The notes: generated by a model not told the origin, from the sequence alone. A stretch of 20,706 nucleotides of DNA from BRH-c25 sp029553855 (GCA_035375865.1 DAOSQO010000021.1:1-20706), one strand, 5' to 3'; numbered from the stretch's first letter, positions 1-6,888 are shown. Made by a program: numbers and translations.

Positions 1-1152
1 CCTAAGTTGGTAGTACACTTGCCAGCCATACTTCTGTTCCCGTACAGAGAGTTTCCCCAGCTTAAGTTCGTCTTTTGCCCTTGGTGCTGCATAATGCCAA
101 TTTTTCTGTACCCCATCTTCATCGAAAGGCCAAATTACACTTAATGAACTGTCAGGGAACCTTTTCTTGACATCATTAGGAACATCGTAAGATGGCTCCT
201 GATCAAGTGGAAGATACTCGCCTATCTCAACTACACATTGCTTATTAGTATCAATATATATTGGATAAAATTTCTTATGCCGTTGTGTTCTGAGGGAGCC
301 TGAGCCTGTGCGTCTTAGATTTCGAACTTCCCCGCCAAGACCTATTGCAGTTTCTTGACAAATAATATCCAGACCATGTCTAACCAAAAAAAGTCCATAC
401 TCATTTGATTTAGCCATGTTTTTGCCGCGTCTTCCGCGTTTACTGTGTTCAATAGTAACAATAAACCGATCATATTCTGGAAACATACTCATCAATATAC
501 AGTCTAAGTGAGATAATTCGTTATCATCTATTGTAATAATCAGTATACCTGTTTCTTTTAAAAGACGTTTCGCAATCAATAGACGTTTCTTCATCATCGA
601 AAGCCATTTGCTATGCCTGTAAGCATCATTGGAATCCACATAGTCGTTGTTATATTTCCAGTCCCTTGCCCCTGTGTTATAGGGCGGGTCTATGTATATG
701 CAATCCACTTGTCCTTCGTAAAGGTACTCCAAAAGCTGAAGAGCATGGTAGTTATCCGCTTCAATAATCGTGTGCCAGAGGCTGTCATTCGGCGAATTTT
801 CCACTTTAGCAATGGGTTCGAGCGAAGGAAAAATAGGATCGCCAAACTGTGCCACAGCAACCAGATCGCATAAAGATATGGTTGTTATTTCTGACGATAC
901 TTTATCCTCACAGACGGCAGTTTTGCCGTCAATTTTTTTTACTATGTAAATTTGGTTTAGTTTTCCTGTCTTGCGTGCAACGGTCGAATCGCACCTTATG
1001 GGCACGCCATAGAGGGGAGTGCATTCAGGGACATGTTCCTCAAATACCAGACCGAACTTTTTATTTTTACTGATGCGGGTTACTTCCTCCGTCAACCGTT
1101 CACGCAGCATTGGGTCAGTAATTTGCTGTAATAGGTCTTTAATAGCCGCCAT
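1..1152 (-). CDS. Type III-like (beta-class) DNA methyltransferase, N-terminal 384 residues
   Basis: The frame is open from an ATG at 1152 to the window edge, so only the N-terminal 384 residues are visible. The catalytic motif DPPYNTG lies at residues 155-161, preceded by a conserved stretch ending GQVDCIYI. This is the amino-methyltransferase motif IV of N6-adenine/N4-cytosine enzymes. It comes before any FxGxG SAM-binding motif, which fits the beta class of type III Mod subunits, with the SAM motif expected beyond the edge. The start has a good site, AAGGAGATAA, about 7 bases upstream. It begins 14 bases after the ATPase stop, so it is probably the last visible gene of the operon starting near 4746. 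A Res/helicase partner may lie further left. Modification of host DNA is the expected role; the recognition sequence cannot be inferred. Confidence 0.9.
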   Translation of the reverse strand, partial: MAAIKDLLQQITDPMLRERLTEEVTRISKNKKFGLVFEEHVPECTPLYGVPIRCDSTVARKTGKLNQIYIVKKIDGKTAVCEDKVSSEITTISLCDLVAVAQFGDPIFPSLEPIAKVENSPNDSLWHTIIEADNYHALQLLEYLYEGQVDCIYIDPPYNTGARDWKYNNDYVDSNDAYRHSKWLSMMKKRLLIAKRLLKETGILIITIDDNELSHLDCILMSMFPEYDRFIVTIEHSKRGRRGKNMAKSNEYGLFLVRHGLDIICQETAIGLGGEVRNLRRTGSGSLRTQRHKKFYPIYIDTNKQCVVEIGEYLPLDQEPSYDVPNDVKKRFPDSSLSVIWPFDEDGVQKNWHYAAPRAKDELKLGKLSVREQKYGWQVYYQLR

Positions 1153-1166
1153 GTGCTTTTATCTCC

Positions 1167-2870
1167 TTATTCTTCATCGTTTCGCTGTTCTGTTTTTGCT
1201 TTATCTTCGGCATCTGCTCTGGAAATGGGCTCCGTCTCTGGTACAGCATTTTGCCGACTCCAAGACTTGCCAAACAATTCATTACCCACGGACAGGCGGA
1301 GAACTGACGCCTTATCAACGATTTTGTATGTATTTGGTGTATAAGTATCTGCCTTATCAAATGCGATGAACACTTGCTTGCCGCTTTCACCGCTTTTCTG
1401 ATACAAACCAAGTATCTGTTCAAAATCGGCATCCTCTATACGCTTAACGATGCTTGAATCATGAATCAGAACAGGGAGCGGAGTTAAAGCGAGCATACTC
1501 AGATCGTATACCACAAGACTCTTAAACGCTGTTCCTTCACTCTTATCATCGGGGGTTTCAAACTCAAAGGTCTTGTCCGGTTTTAGCGTCAATTCTGGTG
1601 CGGTTCTGTCACCGCCGGTAATAATATCATTAATTCGCTTCATTTCAGCGTTCACTTCATCCTGAGCAGCGGCGAGAGCTTCTTCCTGCCGCTTACGGAG
1701 ATTCGCCAGCAGATGTTCGATCTCCTTGCGCTTTTCCATTTGCTCCATTTCGCCTTGCAGTGCTTCGTTTTCTTCCACCAGTTTTTCTATTTCCCGTGAC
1801 ACACGGGCGTACTGAGTAAGAATGGATTGCGAGAGAGATTTGGCGACTCCTGAACCCTCGATTTGCTTCTCATAGTTTGCAATATCAGCATCTATGTATT
1901 CAATTTGCGGCGTCAGCCGTGCAATTTCTTCCTCAATGTCAGCACGAAGAAAACCGTTGATCTTAGCATGGAAAGCTTCGACATCAGTAAAAGCATCAAT
2001 TTTAGCATCAGGGAAAAAATGGAGCAGCGCCGAAAAGTCTTTTTTTAGCACTCCGTCATTACCAGGCATGTTGTTGCGGACTGCATTAAGCTGGGATATC
2101 AAACGACTCTTCCGGCGGCTCAGTTTACCCAACTCACTCTTAATTTCAGCAAGCCGCTCCGCTTGCTGCGGATCAATACCCAAAGCGCGCAGGTTGGCCT
2201 CTTCATTTTGCCTGCACAGCCTCTCCCGGCGCTTTTCCAGACTTTCTATTTTATCTTTATTCTCGCCAATATCAGCCGTGATATCCGATATGGAACGTTC
2301 CGCTTGTTTGCTTGGCTTGATGCCATAGCTTTCTTCGGCGGTCTTCAGATCCTGGATGGCTTCAAACTTATCCAATAATTTCATAAGGTACTCGACAGCC
2401 GTTGCCATTGATTCGCGCTCGCTTTGCAGAGGCTTGTGTTCATTATGGCTTCCATGGCCGTAAATACGGAAGAATCTTTCTACAATTTCATCAAAAGTAA
2501 TACCCCTCAGAAGTATTCTATACTCGTGGAACAGCCATTTGCGATAGTTCGGCACACTCATTTCCTCAATGACATGGAACTGGCTGTCGCAGCGATTCAC
2601 CACGGACGGGCGGCTTGTGCTTCGAGAAAAAAAGTAGGAAAAGCCATCAAATTCAAAGATGAAGTTTATCGTGTGGTGATCAAGATGAGTGATCACATCC
2701 TTTGCGGATTTTGGGTAGTTATCCCCTCCAAATACAAAATCCAGTATCAGCAGAAAAGTGGACTTGCCAATAGCGTTGCTGCCATCCGAACTGCCAAGGA
2801 TGACGTTAAGCCCAGGCCGGAAATCCTCCGGCTGAGTTTTAAACTTCTCGCATGTTATCCGCTTTAACAT
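1167..2870 (-). CDS. DUF2326-type ABC ATPase of an ABC-three-component-like system
   Basis: This 567-residue SMC/RecN-like ATPase has a Walker A motif GSNAIGKST at residues 30-38. A long charged, probably coiled-coil region with a break in the middle spans about 195-415. An SEGTAFK segment at 444-450 sits where the signature motif of DUF2326 proteins lies, and a Walker B-like strand LPVLIHDS is at 465-472. The layout fits the ATPase of ABC-3C systems, thought to sense or process nucleic acid and control a partner effector. The start is an ATG behind GGAGG at 9 bases, and it overlaps the preceding small gene by 32 bases, which suggests translational coupling. The last 30 residues are charged and look disordered. 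The family assignment rests on motifs and neighbours; the ligand is unknown. Confidence 0.85.
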   Translation of the reverse strand: MLKRITCEKFKTQPEDFRPGLNVILGSSDGSNAIGKSTFLLILDFVFGGDNYPKSAKDVITHLDHHTINFIFEFDGFSYFFSRSTSRPSVVNRCDSQFHVIEEMSVPNYRKWLFHEYRILLRGITFDEIVERFFRIYGHGSHNEHKPLQSERESMATAVEYLMKLLDKFEAIQDLKTAEESYGIKPSKQAERSISDITADIGENKDKIESLEKRRERLCRQNEEANLRALGIDPQQAERLAEIKSELGKLSRRKSRLISQLNAVRNNMPGNDGVLKKDFSALLHFFPDAKIDAFTDVEAFHAKINGFLRADIEEEIARLTPQIEYIDADIANYEKQIEGSGVAKSLSQSILTQYARVSREIEKLVEENEALQGEMEQMEKRKEIEHLLANLRKRQEEALAAAQDEVNAEMKRINDIITGGDRTAPELTLKPDKTFEFETPDDKSEGTAFKSLVVYDLSMLALTPLPVLIHDSSIVKRIEDADFEQILGLYQKSGESGKQVFIAFDKADTYTPNTYKIVDKASVLRLSVGNELFGKSWSRQNAVPETEPISRADAEDKAKTEQRNDEE

Positions 2871-3087
2871 AGTGGAGTACCTCCGTCCCGTCAGGTATTT
2901 CTATTTGCCCAAGTTTATACAAACAATCAAGAGCATCAAGAAATATGCTTATTTCCGATACCTTTGTCCGTGTCGCTTCGAGCAGTTCATGCGGGGTCAT
3001 ATCCCGCTCCTCTAATTTCTCCAAGATAGGCGCAAAGAGAGCAATGACGCTATCGGAGAAAGAATTAACTTTGCTTGGTATTTTCAT
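2839..3087 (-). CDS. Small ABC-3C-like middle component
   Basis: This 82-residue protein lies between the putative effector and the ATPase and overlaps both genes (23 bases with the effector end, 32 with the ATPase start). Its centre, around MTPHELLE and ISIFLDALDCLYKLGQI, reads like a winged-helix-type fold. Size and position match the small middle components of ABC-3C systems, which bridge the ATPase and the C-terminal-domain protein. I cannot say which middle-component family it belongs to. The ATG at 3087 is preferred because AAGGTG lies about 11 bases upstream. A GTG at 3099 would add four residues but has no separate site. Confidence 0.7.
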   Translation of the reverse strand: MKIPSKVNSFSDSVIALFAPILEKLEERDMTPHELLEATRTKVSEISIFLDALDCLYKLGQIEIPDGTEVLHYVKADNMREV

Positions 3088-4501
3088 TGAACAAATCACA
3101 CCTTTTCACTAAATATCCAACAATGATCTCACAGGCGTCTCTATGTCTCTGTCCAACTTGTGAAAATAGTTTTTCAACTAAGAGATCTGCTATGTATTCC
3201 TGTGGATCGATGATATCTGATTTTTGCTGTATTCCACTTTCGAGCAGCTTATAAGCGGATTTCATTAACTCCCCAAACATATTCGTGTCAAATCCAATTT
3301 CCTGTTCAAGACGGGAGCAAGTGTTTTTTACAGTTTTATATAAGCGAGCCATACTCGCATTAATCTTGTCCTTCAGGAAAGGTTCGTGAATCTTACGATC
3401 AATCTCAACCAAATCTTTGATATCTGTTGGCTCCAGTCCTTGCGCGTTCTTTGTCTTATGAACTTCTCGCAGAACGGTCTCTATTTCATCCTGAAACTTA
3501 ATGCCGGATATTCTGTCAAGAAATGCCTGAATATCCGCGCAACGGTGTTTTTTTTCAAGCAACTCTGCTATTTCATCAGATGACATCGCCGGAACAAGAG
3601 GAGCACATTCGTTTGTACATAATGCTACCGCATTTTCATAGCTGTCCGCTTCATCTGGTAACTGCTTCAAATAGACAATTTCACAGTTTTTAACCGGAAT
3701 CTTCCCTCGCTTGGGAATTCCAAGATAACCACCGCAATATAAACACTTACCATTAGCTTCTGACAGCAGAGTAACAAGCAGGGAATCGTCCTGTTTTGAT
3801 GGCTGAGGTAATTGCTTGATTTTGTCTATCACATACTCTGCGACACCTTCGGCGAATTCTGTATCGGTCTTTCCGTTTCTATAATCATAAGTGCAGATCC
3901 GATCTGACACATTATCCTCAAGGAGCGTTATTTCTTCAATCCGAGATGTGAAGGAAAGAACATACTCTTGTGTAACAGACCGAATCGTCTTTTTGCCGCT
4001 TCGGTTCGTAGTGTTTGTGACAACATATAAAAAGACTCCGGCCAAAAACGAATGAAAACAGAATTCGGTTTGGGATGCCAATTCTTTTTTTGTTATGCCA
4101 TTGACCAGTTCGACTTTCGTATCATCGTAAATACCATGTATTTTCTTCCCATCTTTTTCAGGAAAATCATTACCAATCATGTCTTTAAGCGCCAGGATTA
4201 TCTGCTTGGATAAATTACTGTCCAACAGATTGATGACATTGTTCTTAAAGTAGCTGGCTACTTCTTGTGGAACGGCGTTGCGGGCTGGCCCAGTAATATC
4301 TTTTGAGAGGTTTTGTTCACACCGCAGTAATTTTGATGTGGCATCTTCTCTGACACGATCTGCATTTTCCTGCCCTGAAAAGGTAAACTCATAATTGGGG
4401 GCAACAGAATGAAGAAGTGCTTCGCACAACTGCTTATTATCAATATTAACTGCCTTGCACGGAACAAGAATCGCTAAATATGAGCCAAAACATAACCTCA
4501 T
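3065..4501 (-). CDS. Putative ABC-3C effector with degenerate HNH/zinc module
   Basis: This 478-residue protein is the largest upstream partner of the ATPase. The N-terminal 240 residues show no motif I recognise. Residues 253-299 look like a treble-clef/HNH module: C253-x2-C256, C273, then NAVALC (290-295) and C299. The usual histidines are missing: where HNH enzymes have the first His the sequence reads CEIVYLKQ, and the usual C-x2-C-H ending is C-x3-C without His. Zinc binding is therefore likely and nuclease activity doubtful. The helical C-terminal part (about 340-478) could be the ABC-3C C-terminal domain. The start at 4501 is chosen over an ATG 15 bases upstream because GGAGGG lies 7 bases before it. 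It begins 32 bases after the repressor gene and overlaps the middle component. Confidence 0.7.
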   Translation of the reverse strand: MRLCFGSYLAILVPCKAVNIDNKQLCEALLHSVAPNYEFTFSGQENADRVREDATSKLLRCEQNLSKDITGPARNAVPQEVASYFKNNVINLLDSNLSKQIILALKDMIGNDFPEKDGKKIHGIYDDTKVELVNGITKKELASQTEFCFHSFLAGVFLYVVTNTTNRSGKKTIRSVTQEYVLSFTSRIEEITLLEDNVSDRICTYDYRNGKTDTEFAEGVAEYVIDKIKQLPQPSKQDDSLLVTLLSEANGKCLYCGGYLGIPKRGKIPVKNCEIVYLKQLPDEADSYENAVALCTNECAPLVPAMSSDEIAELLEKKHRCADIQAFLDRISGIKFQDEIETVLREVHKTKNAQGLEPTDIKDLVEIDRKIHEPFLKDKINASMARLYKTVKNTCSRLEQEIGFDTNMFGELMKSAYKLLESGIQQKSDIIDPQEYIADLLVEKLFSQVGQRHRDACEIIVGYLVKRCDLFNENTKQS

Positions 4502-4533
4502 GCCGAAACCCTCCATTCAAACTGAACTGTATC

Positions 4534-4746
4534 CTATTTATTTTCTTCATCAATGTAATCGACGATATCCCCAATATTACACCTGAGAGCCTTACATATG
4601 CGCGCCAAAACGTCCATGCTGACCGGCAGTTCTTTGCCTAACTTTGCCATAGTAGTTGTAGTTAAGCCCGTCATAGCCATCAAATCTTTTTTCATCATTT
4701 TTCTATCTATCAGTATTTTCCATAGCTTGTTGTAGCTGAACGCCAT
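4534..4746 (-). CDS. Cro/CI-type helix-turn-helix repressor
   Basis: This 70-residue protein is almost entirely a Cro/CI helix-turn-helix domain: an N-terminal helix with KLWKILIDRKM, the HTH around MKKDLMAMTGLTTTTMAKL, then PVSMDVLARICKAL and a short acidic tail. This compact single-domain form is common in mobile elements of Firmicutes. The ATG at 4746 is preferred because GGAGGAGATATT precedes it directly; a further ATG at 4869 in the same frame lies upstream of the predicted promoter. It is the first gene of the defence operon, and two palindromes around its promoter suggest that it represses its own transcription and the downstream genes. That regulation is inference. Confidence 0.88.
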   Translation of the reverse strand: MAFSYNKLWKILIDRKMMKKDLMAMTGLTTTTMAKLGKELPVSMDVLARICKALRCNIGDIVDYIDEENK

Positions 4747-4773
4747 AATATCTCCTCCAAAGAGCTTTGCCCT

Positions 4774-4788
4774 CAAATAGCCTATTTG
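4774..4788. promoter_or_regulatory. Palindromic operator candidate at the operon start point
   Basis: CAAATAG-C-CTATTTG is a perfect 7-1-7 inverted repeat covering the expected transcription start of the repressor-led operon. A dimeric Cro/CI-type repressor could bind here. Confidence 0.5.
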
Positions 4789-4792
4789 GAAT

Positions 4793-4821
4793 ATTTTATC
4801 ACGTTTTGAGACTGATATCAA
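4793..4821 (-). promoter_or_regulatory. Sigma-A-type promoter of the defence operon
   Basis: On the minus strand TTGATA (4821-4816) and TAAAAT (4798-4793) each match the consensus at five of six bases and are 17 bases apart. Transcription would start near 4785 and read into the repressor gene at 4746. Confidence 0.7.
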
Positions 4822-4832
4822 GGTTAACTTGA
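4818..4832. promoter_or_regulatory. Second operator candidate overlapping the -35 box
   Basis: TCAAGGTTAACTTGA is a near-perfect inverted repeat (TCAAG/CTTGA) overlapping the -35 hexamer of the defence operon. Its half sites differ from those at 4774-4788, so a second regulator or relaxed specificity is possible. Confidence 0.4.
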
Positions 4833-4858
4833 TTAACGCTGATATTGGCTTTACATGT

Positions 4859-4887
4859 TTAGACTTCATGCATGAACTTGGTACAAT
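4859..4887 (+). promoter_or_regulatory. Possible extended -10 promoter, plus strand
   Basis: TACAAT at 4882-4887 is preceded by TGG, an extended -10 element. The -35 region 17 bases upstream (TTAGAC) is poor. It would drive the plus-strand genes from 5044 onward, divergently from the defence operon. Confidence 0.35.
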
Positions 4888-4960
4888 ATTAAAAATTCGC
4901 TACTCGCACTCTATCGGAAAGCTATTCCCACACCTCCAAGCTTGTCCCATAAATTAGTAT

Positions 4961-4991
4961 GCTGTTATTGCGTAAGGCGATAACAGCTTTT
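4961..4991 (+). terminator. Terminator-like hairpin in the leader of the 52-residue gene
   Basis: GCTGTTAT (4961-4968) and ATAACAGC (4980-4987) form an 8-bp stem followed by TTTT. Lying between the predicted plus-strand promoter and the gene at 5044, it could attenuate transcription or end a short leader RNA. Confidence 0.45.
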
Positions 4992-5043
4992 GCTTTATAT
5001 GCCTGAACACTCACAAATCAGTCGAGGGGAGGGAAGTATTTCT

Positions 5044-5202
5044 ATGACCGAAGTAAGAAACCTGAATAAAAAACGCATCGGCGATATGAGCAGCGATCAA
5101 CGTCTGTTTGAAATTCAGATAAAAGATTGCGTTACTCGCATCACCGTAAATACCGATGGCACGTTGAACATAACGCATGATCGTGTAAAACCTGTAGCAT
5201 AA
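5044..5202 (+). CDS. Small hypothetical element protein (52 residues)
   Basis: This protein starts MTEVRNLNKKRIGDMSS behind a strong GGGAGGGAAG site. The second half (FEIQIKDCVTRITVNTDGTLNI) looks like a small beta-sheet domain. It contains no catalytic or DNA-binding motif that I recognise. It lies about 150 bases before the sigma-like gene, on the same strand and probably in the same transcript. An in-frame ATG at 4990 has no ribosome site and lies in the tail of a terminator-like hairpin, so the later start is preferred. Function unknown. Confidence 0.65.
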   Translation: MTEVRNLNKKRIGDMSSDQRLFEIQIKDCVTRITVNTDGTLNITHDRVKPVA

Positions 5203-5222
5203 CCGTACCTCAGTAATAAAAA

Positions 5223-5327
5223 TGAAATCCGCCAGAACGCAAGACGGCAGTGCGGAACTTCCTGCAAAGGAGGTTCTCCTGCCGTCTTGTTTCGTTTATG
5301 CGGATTCGATGGCTCCGGCGGATTTCA
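5223..5327 (+). repeat. Nested inverted repeats in the leader of the sigma-like gene
   Basis: Three stems nest inside one another: TGAAATCCGCC (5223-5233) with GGCGGATTTCA (5317-5327), CAAGACGGCAG (5240-5250) with CTGCCGTCTTG (5279-5289), and an inner GAACTTCC/GGAGGTTC with one G-T pair. The innermost loop and stem contain AAAGGAGG, a perfect Shine-Dalgarno-like sequence with no start codon at a suitable distance. The element ends 30 bases before the sigma-like start. It may be an RNA regulator or a small inserted palindrome. Confidence 0.6.
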
Positions 5328-5356
5328 AAAATTTGAAATTCAAAGGAGCAGATTTT

Positions 5357-5809
5357 ATGAAAAGCATCAAAAGAGACACTCAGCATCAGAGGGAGATCAA
5401 GAAAAAATACCAAATCAAGGTGCAGGGTCAGCTTGTGCCGGTCAGCGAAGAAGTCTATGTTACCTATCACCGCATGAAGCGCCGTGAAACCTATCTGGAG
5501 GAAAGGGATATGGCACACGGCGTCTTTTATTACAGTGCCATGGATACGGTGGAAACAACAGGTGAGGATGGGATTCCAGACCTTGCTTCTCCCCGTGTGG
5601 AGGATGTGGTCGTGGACAAGCTCATAGCGGAAAAGCTCCACCGATGCCTCGCACAGCTTTCTAAGGAGGAACAGGCTTTAATCTTTGCCCTGTACTTTCA
5701 AGGAAAATCTCAGTCGGAATTGGAGCGGGAAACCGGTATCAAGCAACAAACTATCAGCTACCGTGAACGACAGATTCGGCTGAAGCTCAAAAAAATGATA
5801 GAAAAGTAA
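5357..5809 (+). CDS. Sigma-70 region 4-like regulator
   Basis: This protein has 150 residues. The C-terminal part (about 95-150) is a sigma-70 region 4-type helix-turn-helix: CLAQLSKEEQALIFALYF, then SQSELERETGIKQQTISYR as the recognition helices and a basic tail. The N-terminus (KKYQIKVQGQLVPVSEEVYVTY) is typical of element-encoded sigma-like proteins that lack the core-binding region 2. It probably controls element genes rather than acting as a full sigma factor. The ATG at 5357 follows AAAGGAG at 9 bases; a longer in-frame ATG at 5222 lies at the edge of the nested hairpin and is unlikely. A strong terminator follows 16 bases after the stop. Confidence 0.85.
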   Translation: MKSIKRDTQHQREIKKKYQIKVQGQLVPVSEEVYVTYHRMKRRETYLEERDMAHGVFYYSAMDTVETTGEDGIPDLASPRVEDVVVDKLIAEKLHRCLAQLSKEEQALIFALYFQGKSQSELERETGIKQQTISYRERQIRLKLKKMIEK

Positions 5810-5824
5810 AAATATTTTTTGTAG

Positions 5825-5863
5825 ACCCCCTCACGAAATCGGCTTAGTAGTGAGGGGGTTTTT
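5825..5863 (+). terminator. Rho-independent terminator after the sigma-like gene
   Basis: ACCCCCTCAC (5825-5834) pairs perfectly with GTGAGGGGGT (5850-5859), followed by a run of T to 5863. It separates the sigma-like gene from the RNA candidate downstream. Confidence 0.9.
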
Positions 5864-5879
5864 CTATTCACCCTCATTG

Positions 5880-6330
5880 CTCTTTGAAAATTTCATATCC
5901 GACGACCTGAATACGTTAGCTGACGGACCCCAAAAGGGAAAGCGACCCCGGAGGATGCGCCAAGACCACCTGTAGGACGGCGATGAGAACATGAAAGCAA
6001 CCATATTATTTTTATTCTGTTCATGGTTTCTCATTTTCCACCCTATCAAAGACGGCCAAATAAGGTGCAAAGCGGTACCCATCCGTCCGAAAAGCAGGCT
6101 GTGGCAGCCTGTTTTGCAATGACCCCGTCAGCCCATATTGATACTTCTGTCCAGTCACAGCCCCCACAAGACCTGGGGACCACGCAATGAGGGCAGCCAG
6201 CGGAGATCCCGGTGGAGGTGAGATTCCTATGATGCGGTGAAGCCAGCCGCAGTTCAGGCCGTCGCCTTTTGAGCTCTTATAAACCAGAGCTCTGTGTGCT
6301 TGGGGAGTAGTGTCAAATTAAGCACAGAAG
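5880..6330 (+). ncRNA. Candidate large structured RNA, class unassigned
   Basis: No convincing protein gene is present, but several pairings nest. CGACGACCTGAA (5900-5911) pairs with TTCAGGCCGTCG (6253-6264) at 11 of 12 positions and closes the whole region. Inside it GCTGACGG (5919-5926) pairs with CCGTCAGC (6125-6132). Inside that ATGAGAACATGAA (5983-5995) pairs with TTCATG (6020-6025) and TTCTCAT (6028-6034), and CAGGCTG (6095-6101) pairs with CAGCCTG (6105-6111). After it come TGCGG/CCGCA (6233-6251), GAGCTCT/AGAGCTC (6271-6292) and TGTGCTT/AAGCACA (6295-6326). The size resembles the large ornate RNAs (ROOL, GOLLD), but I recognise no class signature. Ends and strand are inferred; plus is preferred because a terminator-like stem follows at 6356-6461. 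Confidence 0.55.
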
Positions 6331-6354
6331 AAAAATCTTAATGTCAGAAGCCAT

Positions 6355-6461
6355 GAGAACCTCACGCCATTAGGGATCGGCGGTCCCATATTGCGAAGCA
6401 ACAAGGTTCTCTCAGCCGTCAAAATCTTTGATTTTGTAAACGGCGTGAGGTTCTTATTTTT
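6355..6461 (+). terminator. Branched terminator-like element with competing stems before mazF
   Basis: AGAACCTCACGCC (6356-6368) pairs perfectly with GGCGTGAGGTTCT (6442-6454), followed by TATTTTTG. Between the arms lie small hairpins GGGATC/GGTCCC (6373-6387), TTGC/GCAA (6391-6401) and CAAAATC/GATTTTG (6420-6436) extended by GCCGT/ACGGC (6415-6444). GAGAACC (6355-6361) can also pair with GGTTCTC (6405-6411), and ACGGC overlaps the long 3' arm, so alternative folds exclude one another. It may terminate the RNA candidate or attenuate the toxin gene. Confidence 0.55.
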
Positions 6462-6501
6462 GTGCCATTAAGAATACCGGCATAGGAAAAGAGGTGTGTA
6501 T

Positions 6502-6888
6502 TTGAAACAGTTCCATAATACCATTTTACGAGGCGACATCTACTATGCAGATTTAAATCCAACGGTCGGCTCGGAACAAGGCGGTGTAAGGCCCCTTATC
6601 ATTCTGCAAAATAACGTTGGAAACCGTTACAGTCCCACCGTGATTGCCGCCGCCATTACAGCGAAGCCGAAAAAGCCGCTCCCCACCCATGCAAGCATCG
6701 GTCATGCCTGCGGCCGCCTGAAGGAATCCTTTGTGCTTTTGGAGCAGATACGCACCATAGACCGCAGCAGGCTTCGGGAATATGTCGGAAGGCTGGATGA
6801 ACAGGAAATGAAAAAAATTGACGAGGCGCTGGCAATCAGCGTCGGACTGGCTCCGACGCCTATTTTATCAGGGAGGGAAACACCATGA
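6502..6888 (+). CDS. mazF: MazF/PemK-family endoribonuclease toxin
   Basis: The 128-residue protein has the length and motifs of MazF mRNA interferases: RGDIYYADLNPTVGSEQGG at 10-28, RPLIILQN, AAITAK, LPTHASI and a C-terminal ISVGL helix. R30 and T53 occupy the positions of the catalytic Arg and Thr of Bacillus MazF, so activity is plausible. Start choice: GAGGTG at 6491-6496 fits a TTG at 6502 with 5 bases; the GTG at 6496 lies inside that site. No MazE-type antitoxin gene precedes it; instead there is a structured non-coding stretch. The next small gene overlaps its stop in ATGA. It could be an orphan toxin, be paired with an unusual antitoxin, or serve element maintenance. Confidence 0.85.
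   Translation: MKQFHNTILRGDIYYADLNPTVGSEQGGVRPLIILQNNVGNRYSPTVIAAAITAKPKKPLPTHASIGHACGRLKESFVLLEQIRTIDRSRLREYVGRLDEQEMKKIDEALAISVGLAPTPILSGRETP

Noticed and set aside
1139..1432. A minus-strand frame overlapping the methyltransferase start
   Set aside because: It runs across the end of the ATPase and the start of the methyltransferase in another frame and has no support of its own.
2424..2867. A 147-codon plus-strand frame
   Set aside because: It is antisense to the ATPase gene, which has clear Walker motifs and a good ribosome site.
5864..6082. A 72-codon minus-strand frame inside the RNA candidate
   Set aside because: No ribosome site, unusual composition, and it coincides with base-paired segments; it looks like a by-product of a structured RNA.
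5870..6500. Group II intron, tmRNA or RNase P RNA
   Set aside because: No domain V-like sequence or intron protein, no tRNA-like end, and none of the conserved RNase P blocks were found.
5870..6500. Classical ToxIN-type antitoxin RNA
   Set aside because: Type III antitoxins are tandem repeats; no tandem repeat is visible, so only a looser analogy is kept.
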